Under the pieces are notes generated by a model, which did no database searches, was not told where the DNA came from, and saw only the letters and a list, made by a program, of their open reading frames with translations. 64,000 nt of DNA from G965267185 sp965267185 (GTDB taxonomy: Bacteria > Pseudomonadota > Alphaproteobacteria > UBA6615). The stretch covers positions 2,542,001 to 2,606,000 of the forward strand of contig OZ253937.1 in the NCBI GenBank assembly GCA_965267185.1, in the 5' to 3' direction. This document shows, piece by piece, positions 42,436 through 49,854 of this stretch (position 1 is its first letter; each line of letters opens with the position of its first letter). The position numbers and the translations under genes were made by a program.

Positions 42436-43200
42436 GTGAACGAGCCGGCGGCTGGCGCGACCTTTGTTTTGATTCACGGCGCCTGGCAAGGTGCATGGGC
42501 GTGGCAGCGCGTTACCCCGCTGCTTGAAGCCCGCGGTCACAAAGCGGTCGCCGTCGACTTGCCGGGCAACGGCCATGACGACACCCCAGCAGGTGACGTC
42601 ACCACAATGCTCTACGCCGCTCATGTCGCGGAGATTATCGATGATATTGAAGGCCCGATTATCGTCGTCGGACATAGCATGGGTGGTACCGTTGCTGCCC
42701 AAGTGTCGGAGCTCCGGCCCGAACGGGTAACCGCCGCAGTCTACCTATGTGCATTTCTGCTGCCGAACGGCGAATCGATCCTCGATTTCTATGAGCGCGC
42801 TTGGGACGATTCGATGACCGGGGCCCACGCGCGGGTGACGTATTCAGATGACGGATTGCTGTCGACGATCGATCCTGACTCCGCGATGGCGGTGTTTTAC
42901 GGGCAAGCCGATCCGCACGACGCAGCCCAAGCGGCAAAACAACTGACGCCGCAGCCCGAAGGCGGCCGGCGGTCAAAACTGCAACTGAGCGACGCGAACT
43001 TCGGCTGTGTGCCGCGGGCCTATATCGAGACGACCGGCGACGCCTCGGTCTTCATCGAACTGCAGCGCCGCATGCATAAGGAAACGCCGTGCACACATGT
43101 ATTTACGATGGATAGCGACCACGCGCCGCAACTCTCGGCACCCGAAGCGCTGACTGAAATTCTCGATAGCGTTGCCGAGCTATACGCGCACGGAAATTAG
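42436..43200 (+). CDS. Alpha/beta hydrolase, esterase of the MES/EstC type
   Basis: A 254-residue alpha/beta hydrolase. F-V-L-I-H-G-A-W-Q-G-A-W-A-W matches the N-terminus of methylesterase/EstC-like enzymes. The nucleophile elbow is G-H-S-M-G-G, and the base is probably in D-S-D-H-A-P near the C-terminus. Starts with GTG at 42436, preceded by GAGAG. The stop overlaps the convergent SDR stop region by 4 bases (43197-43200). Close spacing to the 2OG oxygenase (12 bases) suggests co-expression. Likely hydrolyses a methyl ester or related small ester, but this is inference from family only. Confidence 0.87.
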   Translation: MNEPAAGATFVLIHGAWQGAWAWQRVTPLLEARGHKAVAVDLPGNGHDDTPAGDVTTMLYAAHVAEIIDDIEGPIIVVGHSMGGTVAAQVSELRPERVTAAVYLCAFLLPNGESILDFYERAWDDSMTGAHARVTYSDDGLLSTIDPDSAMAVFYGQADPHDAAQAAKQLTPQPEGGRRSKLQLSDANFGCVPRAYIETTGDASVFIELQRRMHKETPCTHVFTMDSDHAPQLSAPEALTEILDSVAELYAHGN

Positions 43201-43976
43201 CTCCACTTGCGGCCCGGCATGTGGTTCATCACGGTCATCGACAAGCCACCATCGATATCGAGCGCCGCCGCCGTCACATAGTCGGCCTCATCGGACAGCA
43301 GAAACAGAATGCCGTTGGCGATATCGACCGGCTGCCCCACGCGCTGAAGCGGCGTGACCTCGCTGCGCCCCTTCTTGATTTCGGGGTCTTGCAGATAAGC
43401 CGTCAGCGGCGTCTCCGTATGACCGGGGCAAACAGCGTTGACGCGGATGCCATATTGCGCCCATTCGATCGCGAAGTGCTTGGCCAGCATAATCAGGGAA
43501 GCTTTCACCGTAGAATAGGCACCGGACATGCCGTAGGGCTGGCGCCCGCCAACCGAGGACAAAGTGACAATCGAGCCCTTTCGCCCGTTGTCGATCATCC
43601 AGCCGCCGGCGGCTTGGGTCATCAGGAAGGTGCCGGTCAGACCGACATTCAGCATTAGGTTCCAATTCTCGAGCGGCAAGTCCTTGAGTGCCCCCGGGGC
43701 CATTTTCACCGCGCTATTGACGACGCCATCCACACCGCCAAACCGCTCTACCGCCAGATCGACCGCCGCCTGGCACGCGGCCGGATCGGTTACGTCTAAA
43801 TGCAGATAGGCCGCATTGTCGGCCCCAATGCGCTCGCACACCTCGGTTCCCAGTTCGTCGTTGACATCGCCGACGACGACTTTGCCCCCTTGCTCGACAA
43901 ACATCTCAGCGGTTTTTTCGCCGATCCCCCTGGCGCCGCCGGTCACGATGCAAACCTTGTCGGTAAATCTCGCCAT
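43197..43976 (-). CDS. SDR-family oxidoreductase (tandem paralogue 1)
   Basis: A 259-residue classical SDR: T-G-G-A-R-G-I-G near the N-terminus, G-D-V after the second beta strand (NAD preference), V-N-S-A in place of N-N-A-G, the catalytic Ser in L-S-S-V-G-G, and a catalytic Tyr in G-A-Y-S-T-V-K-A. The ATG at 43976 has GGAGAG four bases upstream. A second ATG at 43988 lies before that site and is less likely. The C-terminal tail H-M-P-G-R-K-W closely matches the tail H-T-P-G-R-N-W of the next SDR upstream, so the two are tandem duplicates. Last gene of the minus-strand TRAP operon, it probably oxidises the imported solute or a derivative. Confidence 0.88.
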   Translation of the reverse strand: MARFTDKVCIVTGGARGIGEKTAEMFVEQGGKVVVGDVNDELGTEVCERIGADNAAYLHLDVTDPAACQAAVDLAVERFGGVDGVVNSAVKMAPGALKDLPLENWNLMLNVGLTGTFLMTQAAGGWMIDNGRKGSIVTLSSVGGRQPYGMSGAYSTVKASLIMLAKHFAIEWAQYGIRVNAVCPGHTETPLTAYLQDPEIKKGRSEVTPLQRVGQPVDIANGILFLLSDEADYVTAAALDIDGGLSMTVMNHMPGRKWS

Positions 43977-44015
43977 CGTTCTCTCCACACTGGTCCGCTG
44001 CGCCGTACTTGCGCA

Positions 44016-44825
44016 TTAACTCGCCGAATACTCCATCTTCTTGCCGCCCCAATTGCGCCCAGGCGTGTGCATCATCTTACTTTCTACCTGGCCGCCGTCG
44101 ACCTTGAGCATCGCAGCATTCACATAGCTGGCGCGGTCTGACAACAAGAACACACACGCTTCCGCCATCTCCTCAGGTTTACCGACCCGGCCCATGGGAA
44201 CGACGGCGGCGCGGCCCGCTGCAACTTCCGGATCTTCGAACATCGCAGCGGTCATCGGCGTCGGCACCTGGCCCGGCAAGACCGTATTGGCGCGAACGCC
44301 CCGGCCGCCCCACTCGACACCAAAGAGGTTGCCCAGCATCACATTGCCGGCTTTGGCGATGGAATAGGCGCCTGCGCCGTTATAGGCCTGCAACCCACCG
44401 ACCGACGACAGGAACACGATCGACCCGCTGCCCTTCTCCAACATGACGCGGCCGGCCGCTTGGGCGCACAGGAAGTACCCCTTGAGGCCGATATCGATCA
44501 CCATATCCCAGGCCTCTTCGGTGAGTTCCTCCAGCTTGGCCGGTTGCAGTTTAATGGCGCCGCAGACGATGCCATCGATAGTGCCGAACGCTGCAACCGT
44601 TTCATCCGCCATGCGTTGGGCATCCGCCGCTTTCGATGTGTCCATCTCGATAACGATGGCTTCACGTCCTTCCTCCTGTACCAAAGCGGCTGTCTCTTCC
44701 GCCGCCGCCCGGTCGATATCGGCGACAGCCACGTCGGCGCCTTCGCGCGCCGCGAGAACCGCGGTCGCCCGGCCAATACCGCTGGCGCCGCCGGTCACAA
44801 TGATCTTTTTGCCCTCAAGCATCAT
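44016..44825 (-). CDS. SDR-family oxidoreductase (tandem paralogue 2)
   Basis: A 269-residue SDR: T-G-G-A-S-G-I-G, A-D-I after strand 2, V-C-G-A in place of N-N-A-G, L-S-S-V-G-G with the catalytic Ser, and Y-S-I-A-K with the catalytic Tyr and Lys. AGGAGA precedes the ATG at 44825. The M-M-H-T-P-G-R-N-W C-terminal motif is shared with the SDR 39 bases downstream and is followed here by an extra 11 residues. The gene is 100 bases downstream of dctM on the same strand. Position implies a role in metabolism of the TRAP substrate. The substrate itself is unknown. Confidence 0.88.
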   Translation of the reverse strand: MMLEGKKIIVTGGASGIGRATAVLAAREGADVAVADIDRAAAEETAALVQEEGREAIVIEMDTSKAADAQRMADETVAAFGTIDGIVCGAIKLQPAKLEELTEEAWDMVIDIGLKGYFLCAQAAGRVMLEKGSGSIVFLSSVGGLQAYNGAGAYSIAKAGNVMLGNLFGVEWGGRGVRANTVLPGQVPTPMTAAMFEDPEVAAGRAAVVPMGRVGKPEEMAEACVFLLSDRASYVNAAMLKVDGGQVESKMMHTPGRNWGGKKMEYSAS

Positions 44826-44925
44826 AATTGGTTCTCCTGGTTGCCGTTACGGCTGCATCGCGCCTTGTTCGACGCACTCACTCTCCCTCGTTGCGCCATA
44901 AACTTCATCCGCATCATGGTTTGGC

Positions 44926-46230
44926 TTAGCCAAATGCCAACTCAGGCAGCCATGTCGCCAAGAACGGGAACAAGAGCAACAAGACCAACGTGATCAACTC
45001 GACCTGTAGGAACCACCAGATGCCGCCGAAGATTTCGCGCAGTGAGAAATTCGGTACGACACTCTTAAGCACAAAGGCGTTTAAACCAATCGGCGGCGTG
45101 ATCATGCCAATCTCCAAGGTCTTGGCGACGAGGATGCCGAGCCAGATCGGATGCGCGCCGAGTTCGACCAGCGGTGGCACAAAGATGGGCACGGTCAAGA
45201 ACATCACGGAGATCGGGTCTACGATGCAGCCCAACGCTAGTAACAGGATGACATAAAGGGTAACGATTGCCAGCATGGGCAAATCAAGCCCGACGATGAA
45301 TTCAGATAGGGCTGATGATCCGCCACTAACCGCCAAGTAGGCGGAGAATATCAGAGCGCCGACAAGGACGACAAATATGACCGATGTGGTTGTTGCGGTC
45401 TCAAGGAAGACTTCCTTGATCGTCGCAAAGGAGAGTTCGCCGCGGAACAAGGCAATGATAAACGCACCCGCCGCGCCAAGCGCACCGGCCTCGGTTGGCG
45501 TAAATATTCCAGCATAAATTCCACCAATCACCAGAGTACCGAGCGCCAGGAAACTCCAGACGCCTTTCAACGACTGGATCCTTTCGGCGCGATCCGCCCG
45601 CGGAATGGTCGGCGCCAATTCCGGATTTCGGCTGACGCGGATATAAATCATCAAGACGAAGGCGGCCGCGGTCATGAGACCGGGAATGACTCCCGCAATG
45701 AGGAGTTGCGGCACGGATTCGCGAGCGAGGATGCCGAAAACAATTAAATTAATACTGGGCGGTATCATGCCCGCCAGCGTGCCGACGGTAGCCACACAGC
45801 CAGCGGCCAACTTGCGGTTCACATTGAGCCGCAGCATCTCGGGGATGGCGACCCTACCGAACACTGCCGTCGACGATGTGGTCGAGCCGGAACAGGCGGC
45901 AAATCCAACCGCTGCAACGGTGGTGGCCAGCACCACGCTTCCTTTTAGATGGCCTAACCAGGCACGCGCAGCCCGGTAAATGTCCTGGGTGATACCGCCT
46001 TTGGCCGCAACGTGTCCCATGAGTAAGAACAGCGGTATAGCGCTCAGCGCATATCCTGACCCAATGTCGAACAGCCGTCCGCCGATAGTGTCCATGGTAA
46101 TTGTCGGGCCGCGGACAAGCGAAAATCCCAGCGCGCCAGCGAACAAAAGGGCGATACCGATCGGTATCCGCAGAACCAGCATGATCGCGGTAGCACCGAG
46201 GACCAGCGGTAAACCAAGGGCATCGCTCAC
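44926..46230 (-). CDS. dctM: TRAP transporter large permease subunit DctM
   Basis: A 434-residue membrane protein with about 12 hydrophobic helices and the DctM family landmarks. These include G-S-T-T-S-S-T-A-V-F-G-R near 113-125, the I-P-P-S-I-N-L-I-V-F-G loop, an A-P/T-P-T-E-A-G-A-L-G-A segment (F-T-P-T-E-A-G-A) and T-P-P-I-G-L-N near the C-terminus. It carries the sodium-coupled transport pathway. The start is a GTG at 46230 whose GTGA overlaps the dctQ stop, indicating coupling. In TRAP systems DctM works with DctQ and a periplasmic DctP, both encoded directly upstream. Confidence 0.93.
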   Translation of the reverse strand: MSDALGLPLVLGATAIMLVLRIPIGIALLFAGALGFSLVRGPTITMDTIGGRLFDIGSGYALSAIPLFLLMGHVAAKGGITQDIYRAARAWLGHLKGSVVLATTVAAVGFAACSGSTTSSTAVFGRVAIPEMLRLNVNRKLAAGCVATVGTLAGMIPPSINLIVFGILARESVPQLLIAGVIPGLMTAAAFVLMIYIRVSRNPELAPTIPRADRAERIQSLKGVWSFLALGTLVIGGIYAGIFTPTEAGALGAAGAFIIALFRGELSFATIKEVFLETATTTSVIFVVLVGALIFSAYLAVSGGSSALSEFIVGLDLPMLAIVTLYVILLLALGCIVDPISVMFLTVPIFVPPLVELGAHPIWLGILVAKTLEIGMITPPIGLNAFVLKSVVPNFSLREIFGGIWWFLQVELITLVLLLLFPFLATWLPELAFG

Positions 46231-46790
46231 GATATGTCCTCCTGTTCCGCGGACGTACGCTCAGCGGCTATGCGCGCAGCATCCTCCTCGTAGAGCTCAC
46301 CTCGGGTTACCAGTCGCAAGAATTGGGTGAGAAACCTCAGCGCCAGCAGCGCGCATCCAACCGGGACGCCCGCGCGCGCCCACCAAGTCTGGATCTCGAT
46401 GGTGCCCAGGACCGTATCGCCCAGGGCATAATTGCTCCACGCGGAAACGCCGCTGGTCCAGGTCAGGGCGGCGAAGAAGAGGAGGGCGATAAGCAAAAAA
46501 GTGCCCTGGATAATTTGCCGGCTTTTGCGGGGTAACTTGTCGTAGACCAAGCTGATAGTGATGTGCGCATCGCGGCGCTGAGCAAATGCCAGGCCCAAAT
46601 AGATCAGATAGACAAAAAGCAGACTGACATACTCATAAGAGCCGGGCACGCTTTTGTAGAATGCGCCCCGTGCAATGACCTCTGCCGTGGTGATCACCAT
46701 CATCACCGCTACGGCCAATGCCGAGACATAGCAGAGCCATTCTTCAAACCGATCCTGCAGCCGGATGGCAACAGCGGCAAACTTTGTCAT
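46227..46790 (-). CDS. dctQ: TRAP transporter small permease subunit DctQ
   Basis: A 187-residue membrane protein with four hydrophobic helices and the DctQ pattern. The second helix region contains V-I-A-R-G-A-F and the short G-S-Y-E-Y-V-S-L-L segment (family E-E-x-x-x-x). A-Q-R-R-D-A-H-I-T-I (family R-x-x-x-H-I) follows. The hydrophilic C-tail is acidic. The ATG at 46790 has GGAGGGAC upstream. An open frame to 46838 adds 16 residues without a ribosome site. The stop overlaps the dctM start. Confidence 0.9.
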   Translation of the reverse strand: MTKFAAVAIRLQDRFEEWLCYVSALAVAVMMVITTAEVIARGAFYKSVPGSYEYVSLLFVYLIYLGLAFAQRRDAHITISLVYDKLPRKSRQIIQGTFLLIALLFFAALTWTSGVSAWSNYALGDTVLGTIEIQTWWARAGVPVGCALLALRFLTQFLRLVTRGELYEEDAARIAAERTSAEQEDIS

Positions 46791-46970
46791 TTCTGTCCCT
46801 CCGAAACGCAAGCCTGTGGCTCGGCGACCGGCGATCATTCAAGACCGCCAAAAGCGCCGCGGCTCCGCTATCGTCATCCAGATTGTCGCGTCAGATAAGC
46901 AGGCGTCGATCGGCCAGGTCACCCCGGCACGCCGAGGCTGTGTCAATACGCATCTCCCGCGCCGGCACGC

Positions 46971-47022
46971 TGCCCGGCATCGCGGCTGAATCAAAATGCG
47001 ATTCAGACCGCCATGCCGGGCA
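46971..47022 (-). repeat. Large hairpin in the dctP-dctQ gap
   Basis: A 52-base inverted repeat: outer arms TGCCCGGCAT (46971-46980) and its exact complement (47013-47022), and inner arms TGAATC (46987-46992) and GATTCA (47000-47005), with GCGG/CCGC pairing between. It begins about 60 bases after the dctP stop. Such structures after a binding-protein gene often stabilise that part of the message or reduce read-through into the permease genes. Confidence 0.6.
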
Positions 47023-47082
47023 CACACGCTTCTATTCAGCTTGGTGCAGGACCTCGCCGATCACTCGCGCTATCCAAGCCAG

Positions 47083-48090
47083 CTACATGTTTTCTTTCAG
47101 TAGCGCCTGGAACCGATCGAGCACCGCCTGGCCATCCTTGCCTTCGGCCTGGCGAGCTTCAACCCAATTCTGCCAGGTCCGGTCCCGGGCCGCGCGCAGC
47201 TTGTCCTGCTCTTCAAACTTTACGATCTTGACTTGGTTAGCCAAATTCGGTCCGGAATTCTCTTCTTGTTTGGCCATTAAATTCCGGCCTTCCACAACCA
47301 TCTCGTGATTGAGCTCTTCCATGATTTTTTGGACGTCGGGCGGAAGCTTGTTCCAAGAGTCCAAGTTCATGACCATGGTCAGTGGGAAGAAGAACCAGTC
47401 TTCCTGGTCCCAGTATTTGAAAATTTTGCCGAAACCGAAAGCATAGGCATCAGCCGGCGCACCGATGATCCCGGCCGTGACGACCTTGCGTTCAGCCGCT
47501 GCGGGCAGCTCACCCCACGGAATGCCGTAGACCGTTATGCCCAGCGTTTTCAGCAGCTCAGACGCGCCGCCATGCGCCCGAATCTTCGCCTTCTTCAGGT
47601 CGTCGATGGTTCGGATCGGTTCATGGGACATCATTTGGATGCGCGTCCACATGCCCGGACCCATGTATTTCTGATTCATCGCCGTAAACTCGTTTCCGGT
47701 CACACCGGTATGCAACTCGTGCGCCGCTTTGGCATGAACCAGCGGGTCCTTGCTCAGGAACGGCAGCGAAACAACGTTGCTGAGCGAGTAAAGACCGGGG
47801 TTGTAGACGACGGAAACGTTGCCAAGGTCAAAAGCGCCGACTTTGACGTTCTCCGGCGCAGCGGTGAGCTTGCCCAGCGAGCCGCCAAAGATGCGGGTAA
47901 ACTTGACTTTGTTGTTGGTCCGCTTTTCGACCTCGTCCATCCACCAACGTGGCGCCTCGTTGAGCGGCGATTTTCCAAATGACGAGTGAAACTTGAGATT
48001 AATAGTTTCCTCTGCCTGCGCTGGGGGCGTCCCAACGATTAAACCAAGTCCTAGAACCACACTCGCGCTAATACCAATAAACCTGTTCAT
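47083..48090 (-). CDS. dctP: TRAP transporter solute-binding protein DctP
   Basis: A 335-residue periplasmic binding protein. The N-terminal signal peptide has a hydrophobic core (about 5-21) and an A-Q-A cleavage site (residues 24-26). The mature protein starts E-E-T-I-N-L-K-F-H-S. Family landmarks are the G-G-S-L-G-K segment, S-L-P-F-L near 97, and the carboxylate-binding arginine region K-I-R-A-H-G-G (about 165-171). AGGAG precedes the ATG. First gene of the TRAP operon. The 292-base gap to dctQ contains a large hairpin, consistent with higher expression of the binding protein. The solute is probably an organic acid. The exact ligand cannot be read from sequence. Confidence 0.92.
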   Translation of the reverse strand: MNRFIGISASVVLGLGLIVGTPPAQAEETINLKFHSSFGKSPLNEAPRWWMDEVEKRTNNKVKFTRIFGGSLGKLTAAPENVKVGAFDLGNVSVVYNPGLYSLSNVVSLPFLSKDPLVHAKAAHELHTGVTGNEFTAMNQKYMGPGMWTRIQMMSHEPIRTIDDLKKAKIRAHGGASELLKTLGITVYGIPWGELPAAAERKVVTAGIIGAPADAYAFGFGKIFKYWDQEDWFFFPLTMVMNLDSWNKLPPDVQKIMEELNHEMVVEGRNLMAKQEENSGPNLANQVKIVKFEEQDKLRAARDRTWQNWVEARQAEGKDGQAVLDRFQALLKENM

Positions 48091-48156
48091 CGCTAACTCC
48101 TCTCCCTTGTCATTGTCGGAGCGGCTTTGCCATCAACCGCAAATGTTTATCGTTTA

Positions 48157-48197
48157 CGTGCTTGTGCTTCGGCGATCGATCAATCGTGCTTGTGCTT
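48157..48197. repeat. 13-base direct repeat upstream of dctP
   Basis: CGTGCTTGTGCTT occurs at 48157-48169 and again at 48185-48197, 28 bases apart start to start, in the 172-base gap between the tetR remnant and dctP. The spacing is close to a whole number of helical turns (about 2.7), so it may be a tandem regulator site. Function unproven. Confidence 0.4.
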
Positions 48198-48262
48198 GGG
48201 TGCTACTGCCGTGTCCTCCCTGGCTCATTTGTTCTTGCGAATTCAGTGTGCGACGGTTCCGG

Positions 48263-48445
48263 TCAGCGGGCCTCGACCGACGGATTAACTTGATCCAGTG
48301 CTGCAAAGGCGACCTGCGCTGCGGCGCGCCAATATGTCTCGTCGGCCATGCTCAACAACTGATTGAACGCCGGTATGGCGTCGAAACGGTTGAGCGCCGC
48401 ACGATCGGTGGCATCGCTGCCTCGAAATGATTTTTGTCGAGTCAT
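48263..48445 (-). pseudogene. Internally deleted tetR remnant
   Basis: The 60-residue frame is a shortened copy of the intact TetR encoded at 50922-51521. It begins M-T-R-Q-K-S-F and keeps D-x-x-D-R-A. It then jumps to a copy of R-F-x-A-x-x-x-F-N-x-L-L-S-x-A (residues ~61-76 of the intact protein) and ends with A-A-x-V-A-F-x-x-L, corresponding to the last 20 residues. About 46 and 105 residues are missing at two in-frame junctions, removing the DNA-binding helix-turn-helix. The bases before the ATG (GTGGGGAG) also match the intact gene, but the spacer to the ATG is nearly lost. It is upstream of the TRAP operon on the same strand. Most likely a decaying paralogue. A microprotein is possible. 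Confidence 0.7.
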
Positions 48446-48482
48446 CCTCCCCACTCGTCTTAGTAGTGTAAAGTTACTTGAT

Positions 48483-48518
48483 TGAATGTTCAATTATGAA
48501 GTTGAATGAAAGTTCAAA
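48483..48518. promoter_or_regulatory. Paired TTGA...TCAA operator-like sites before the tetR remnant
   Basis: TTGAATGTTCAA (48483-48494) and the 16-base TTGAATGAAAGTTCAA (48503-48518) are inverted repeats. Their layout, 38-73 bases before the ATG, parallels the two 16-base TTGA-N8-TCAA sites before the intact tetR gene. Confidence 0.5.
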
Positions 48519-48699
48519 AAGTTTGTACCGTTAGGAGCGCGCCAACAGATCCTCCACTGCATTGCCGCGATTTGGCGTCGCGGTAATGGTGTCATCGTTA
48601 TCGATCTCGACGCGCACAAACGTCGTCAGAAGTGAAAACCGCACCGCTAACATCGTGCGGATAATGACAAAGACGCCAGCCCGACCGGAGGAGCACGCC

Positions 48700-49161
48700 A
48701 TGGCTTTCGAAATGCCCGCCATTTTGAAGATTCGTCTAAAAGCAGACTGTCCAACTCATTCGCGCACAGAAGTTTCGGCCCGTCAGCACAAATTACTGAT
48801 CGATGAACCGCCGTCGCGTGATGGCTCCGATTTGGCGCAAACACCGCTGGAGACACTGCTATCGTCGTTTTTGGGTTGCACCAACGTGGTTGCCAACTAT
48901 GTCGCGGACGAAATGGACATCGAAATCACTGAGATGGATCTGCAGCTGGTTGGTCATTTCGACACGCGTGGCTTTCTCGGCACCGAAGATATCGACACGC
49001 AGTTTCCGCAAATTGAACTGATCGCGAATATCGAGACCGACGCAGATCCATCGCAGATCGACGAGTTGAAAGAGCGTCTGGCGACGCGCTGCCCGGTGTC
49101 GGCGATCTTGCGCAAATCCGGTACCGAGTTTATCGAAACATGGAATATTGCCGGCAACTAA
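48700..49161 (+). CDS. OsmC-family protein
   Basis: A 153-residue OsmC/Ohr-fold protein. It has the L-L-I-D-E-P-P-S-R-D-G-S-D segment, P-L-E-T-L-L-S-S-F-L-G-C with the first conserved Cys, and R-C-P-V-S-A-I-L with the second Cys near the C-terminus. The cysteine pair is the peroxide-reducing centre of the family, so thiol-dependent reduction of organic hydroperoxides is likely. The start at 48700 follows GGAGGAG. The frame is open for 46 more codons upstream, but that part is not family-like and crosses the AT-rich promoter zone. Stands alone on the plus strand. Convergent with the isochorismatase-fold gene across a terminator. Confidence 0.87.
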   Translation: MAFEMPAILKIRLKADCPTHSRTEVSARQHKLLIDEPPSRDGSDLAQTPLETLLSSFLGCTNVVANYVADEMDIEITEMDLQLVGHFDTRGFLGTEDIDTQFPQIELIANIETDADPSQIDELKERLATRCPVSAILRKSGTEFIETWNIAGN

Positions 49162-49180
49162 ACGGTTGGCCGAAATGAAA

Positions 49181-49207
49181 CGGCCCCGCGCATTCGCGCG
49201 AGGCCGC
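49181..49207. terminator. Probable bidirectional terminator
   Basis: CGGCCCCGCGC (49181-49191) can pair with GCGCGAGGCCG (49197-49207) with one mismatch and a short loop. A-rich sequence precedes and CTTTCTC follows. It sits between the convergent OsmC and isochorismatase-fold genes and could serve both. Confidence 0.6.
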
Positions 49208-49232
49208 TTTCTCGAGAGTTGTAACGTCTAAC

Positions 49233-49844
49233 CTAACCGCCGATAGCCTCAGTTACCTCGGCGCAGGTCGCCTGTTGGCACACATTCTGAAGCGCGTAGT
49301 TGAGCGCGGCGTGCTGCCATTCATCGTTGACCGTTGATGTACCGTCGCTAACGACGACGACCTTGTATCCCGCATCTGCGCCATGGCGCGATGTGTGCTC
49401 GATCGACATGTTGGTCCAAGCGCCAGTGATTACAAAACTATCGCAGCCGAGACCCCGCAGCGTTGCATCCAGCTTGGTGCCATGAAACGCGTTCATACGG
49501 ATCTTTTCGACAATAATGTCGCCATCGTGGGGCTCGAGTCCGTCGGCGGGTGCGGCCCCCCAAGACCCGCGAATCACCGCGTTGGTGTCGATCAGACCTT
49601 CGAAAAGCGGCGCATTGCGCGCGATACCCGGCTGTCCCGGCTCAACGATGAAATATACGTGGATCACCGGCATGCCCACCGTACGCGCAGCAGCGGCCAG
49701 GTTGGCCACATTCTCGACCACGTTCTGGGATTTGGCGTGGGCCGGTGCGCCCGAATCGGCAAAAGCGCCGCCTTCGGTGATCACGTCATTCTGCAAATCC
49801 TGGATTACTAACGCGGTAGTTTTGGGATTAATCGCAAGTGCCAT
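49233..49844 (-). CDS. Isochorismatase-fold protein lacking the catalytic cysteine
   Basis: A 203-residue isochorismatase-family protein. The Asp (Asp16 in I-Q-D-L-Q-N-D) and Lys (Lys114 in I-V-E-K-I-R) are present, but the nucleophile position, 33 residues after the Lys, is Ser147 (W-T-N-M-S-I-E-H-T) instead of Cys. Cysteine-less members include true isochorismatases such as PhzD/EntB, which use acid catalysis on a vinyl ether, so this protein may not be an amidase. GGGAGG precedes the ATG at 49844. It starts 10 bases after the SMP-30 stop on the same strand and is probably co-transcribed with it under the TetR regulator upstream. Confidence 0.85.
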   Translation of the reverse strand: MALAINPKTTALVIQDLQNDVITEGGAFADSGAPAHAKSQNVVENVANLAAAARTVGMPVIHVYFIVEPGQPGIARNAPLFEGLIDTNAVIRGSWGAAPADGLEPHDGDIIVEKIRMNAFHGTKLDATLRGLGCDSFVITGAWTNMSIEHTSRHGADAGYKVVVVSDGTSTVNDEWQHAALNYALQNVCQQATCAEVTEAIGG

Positions 49845-49854
49845 TCTCGCCTCC

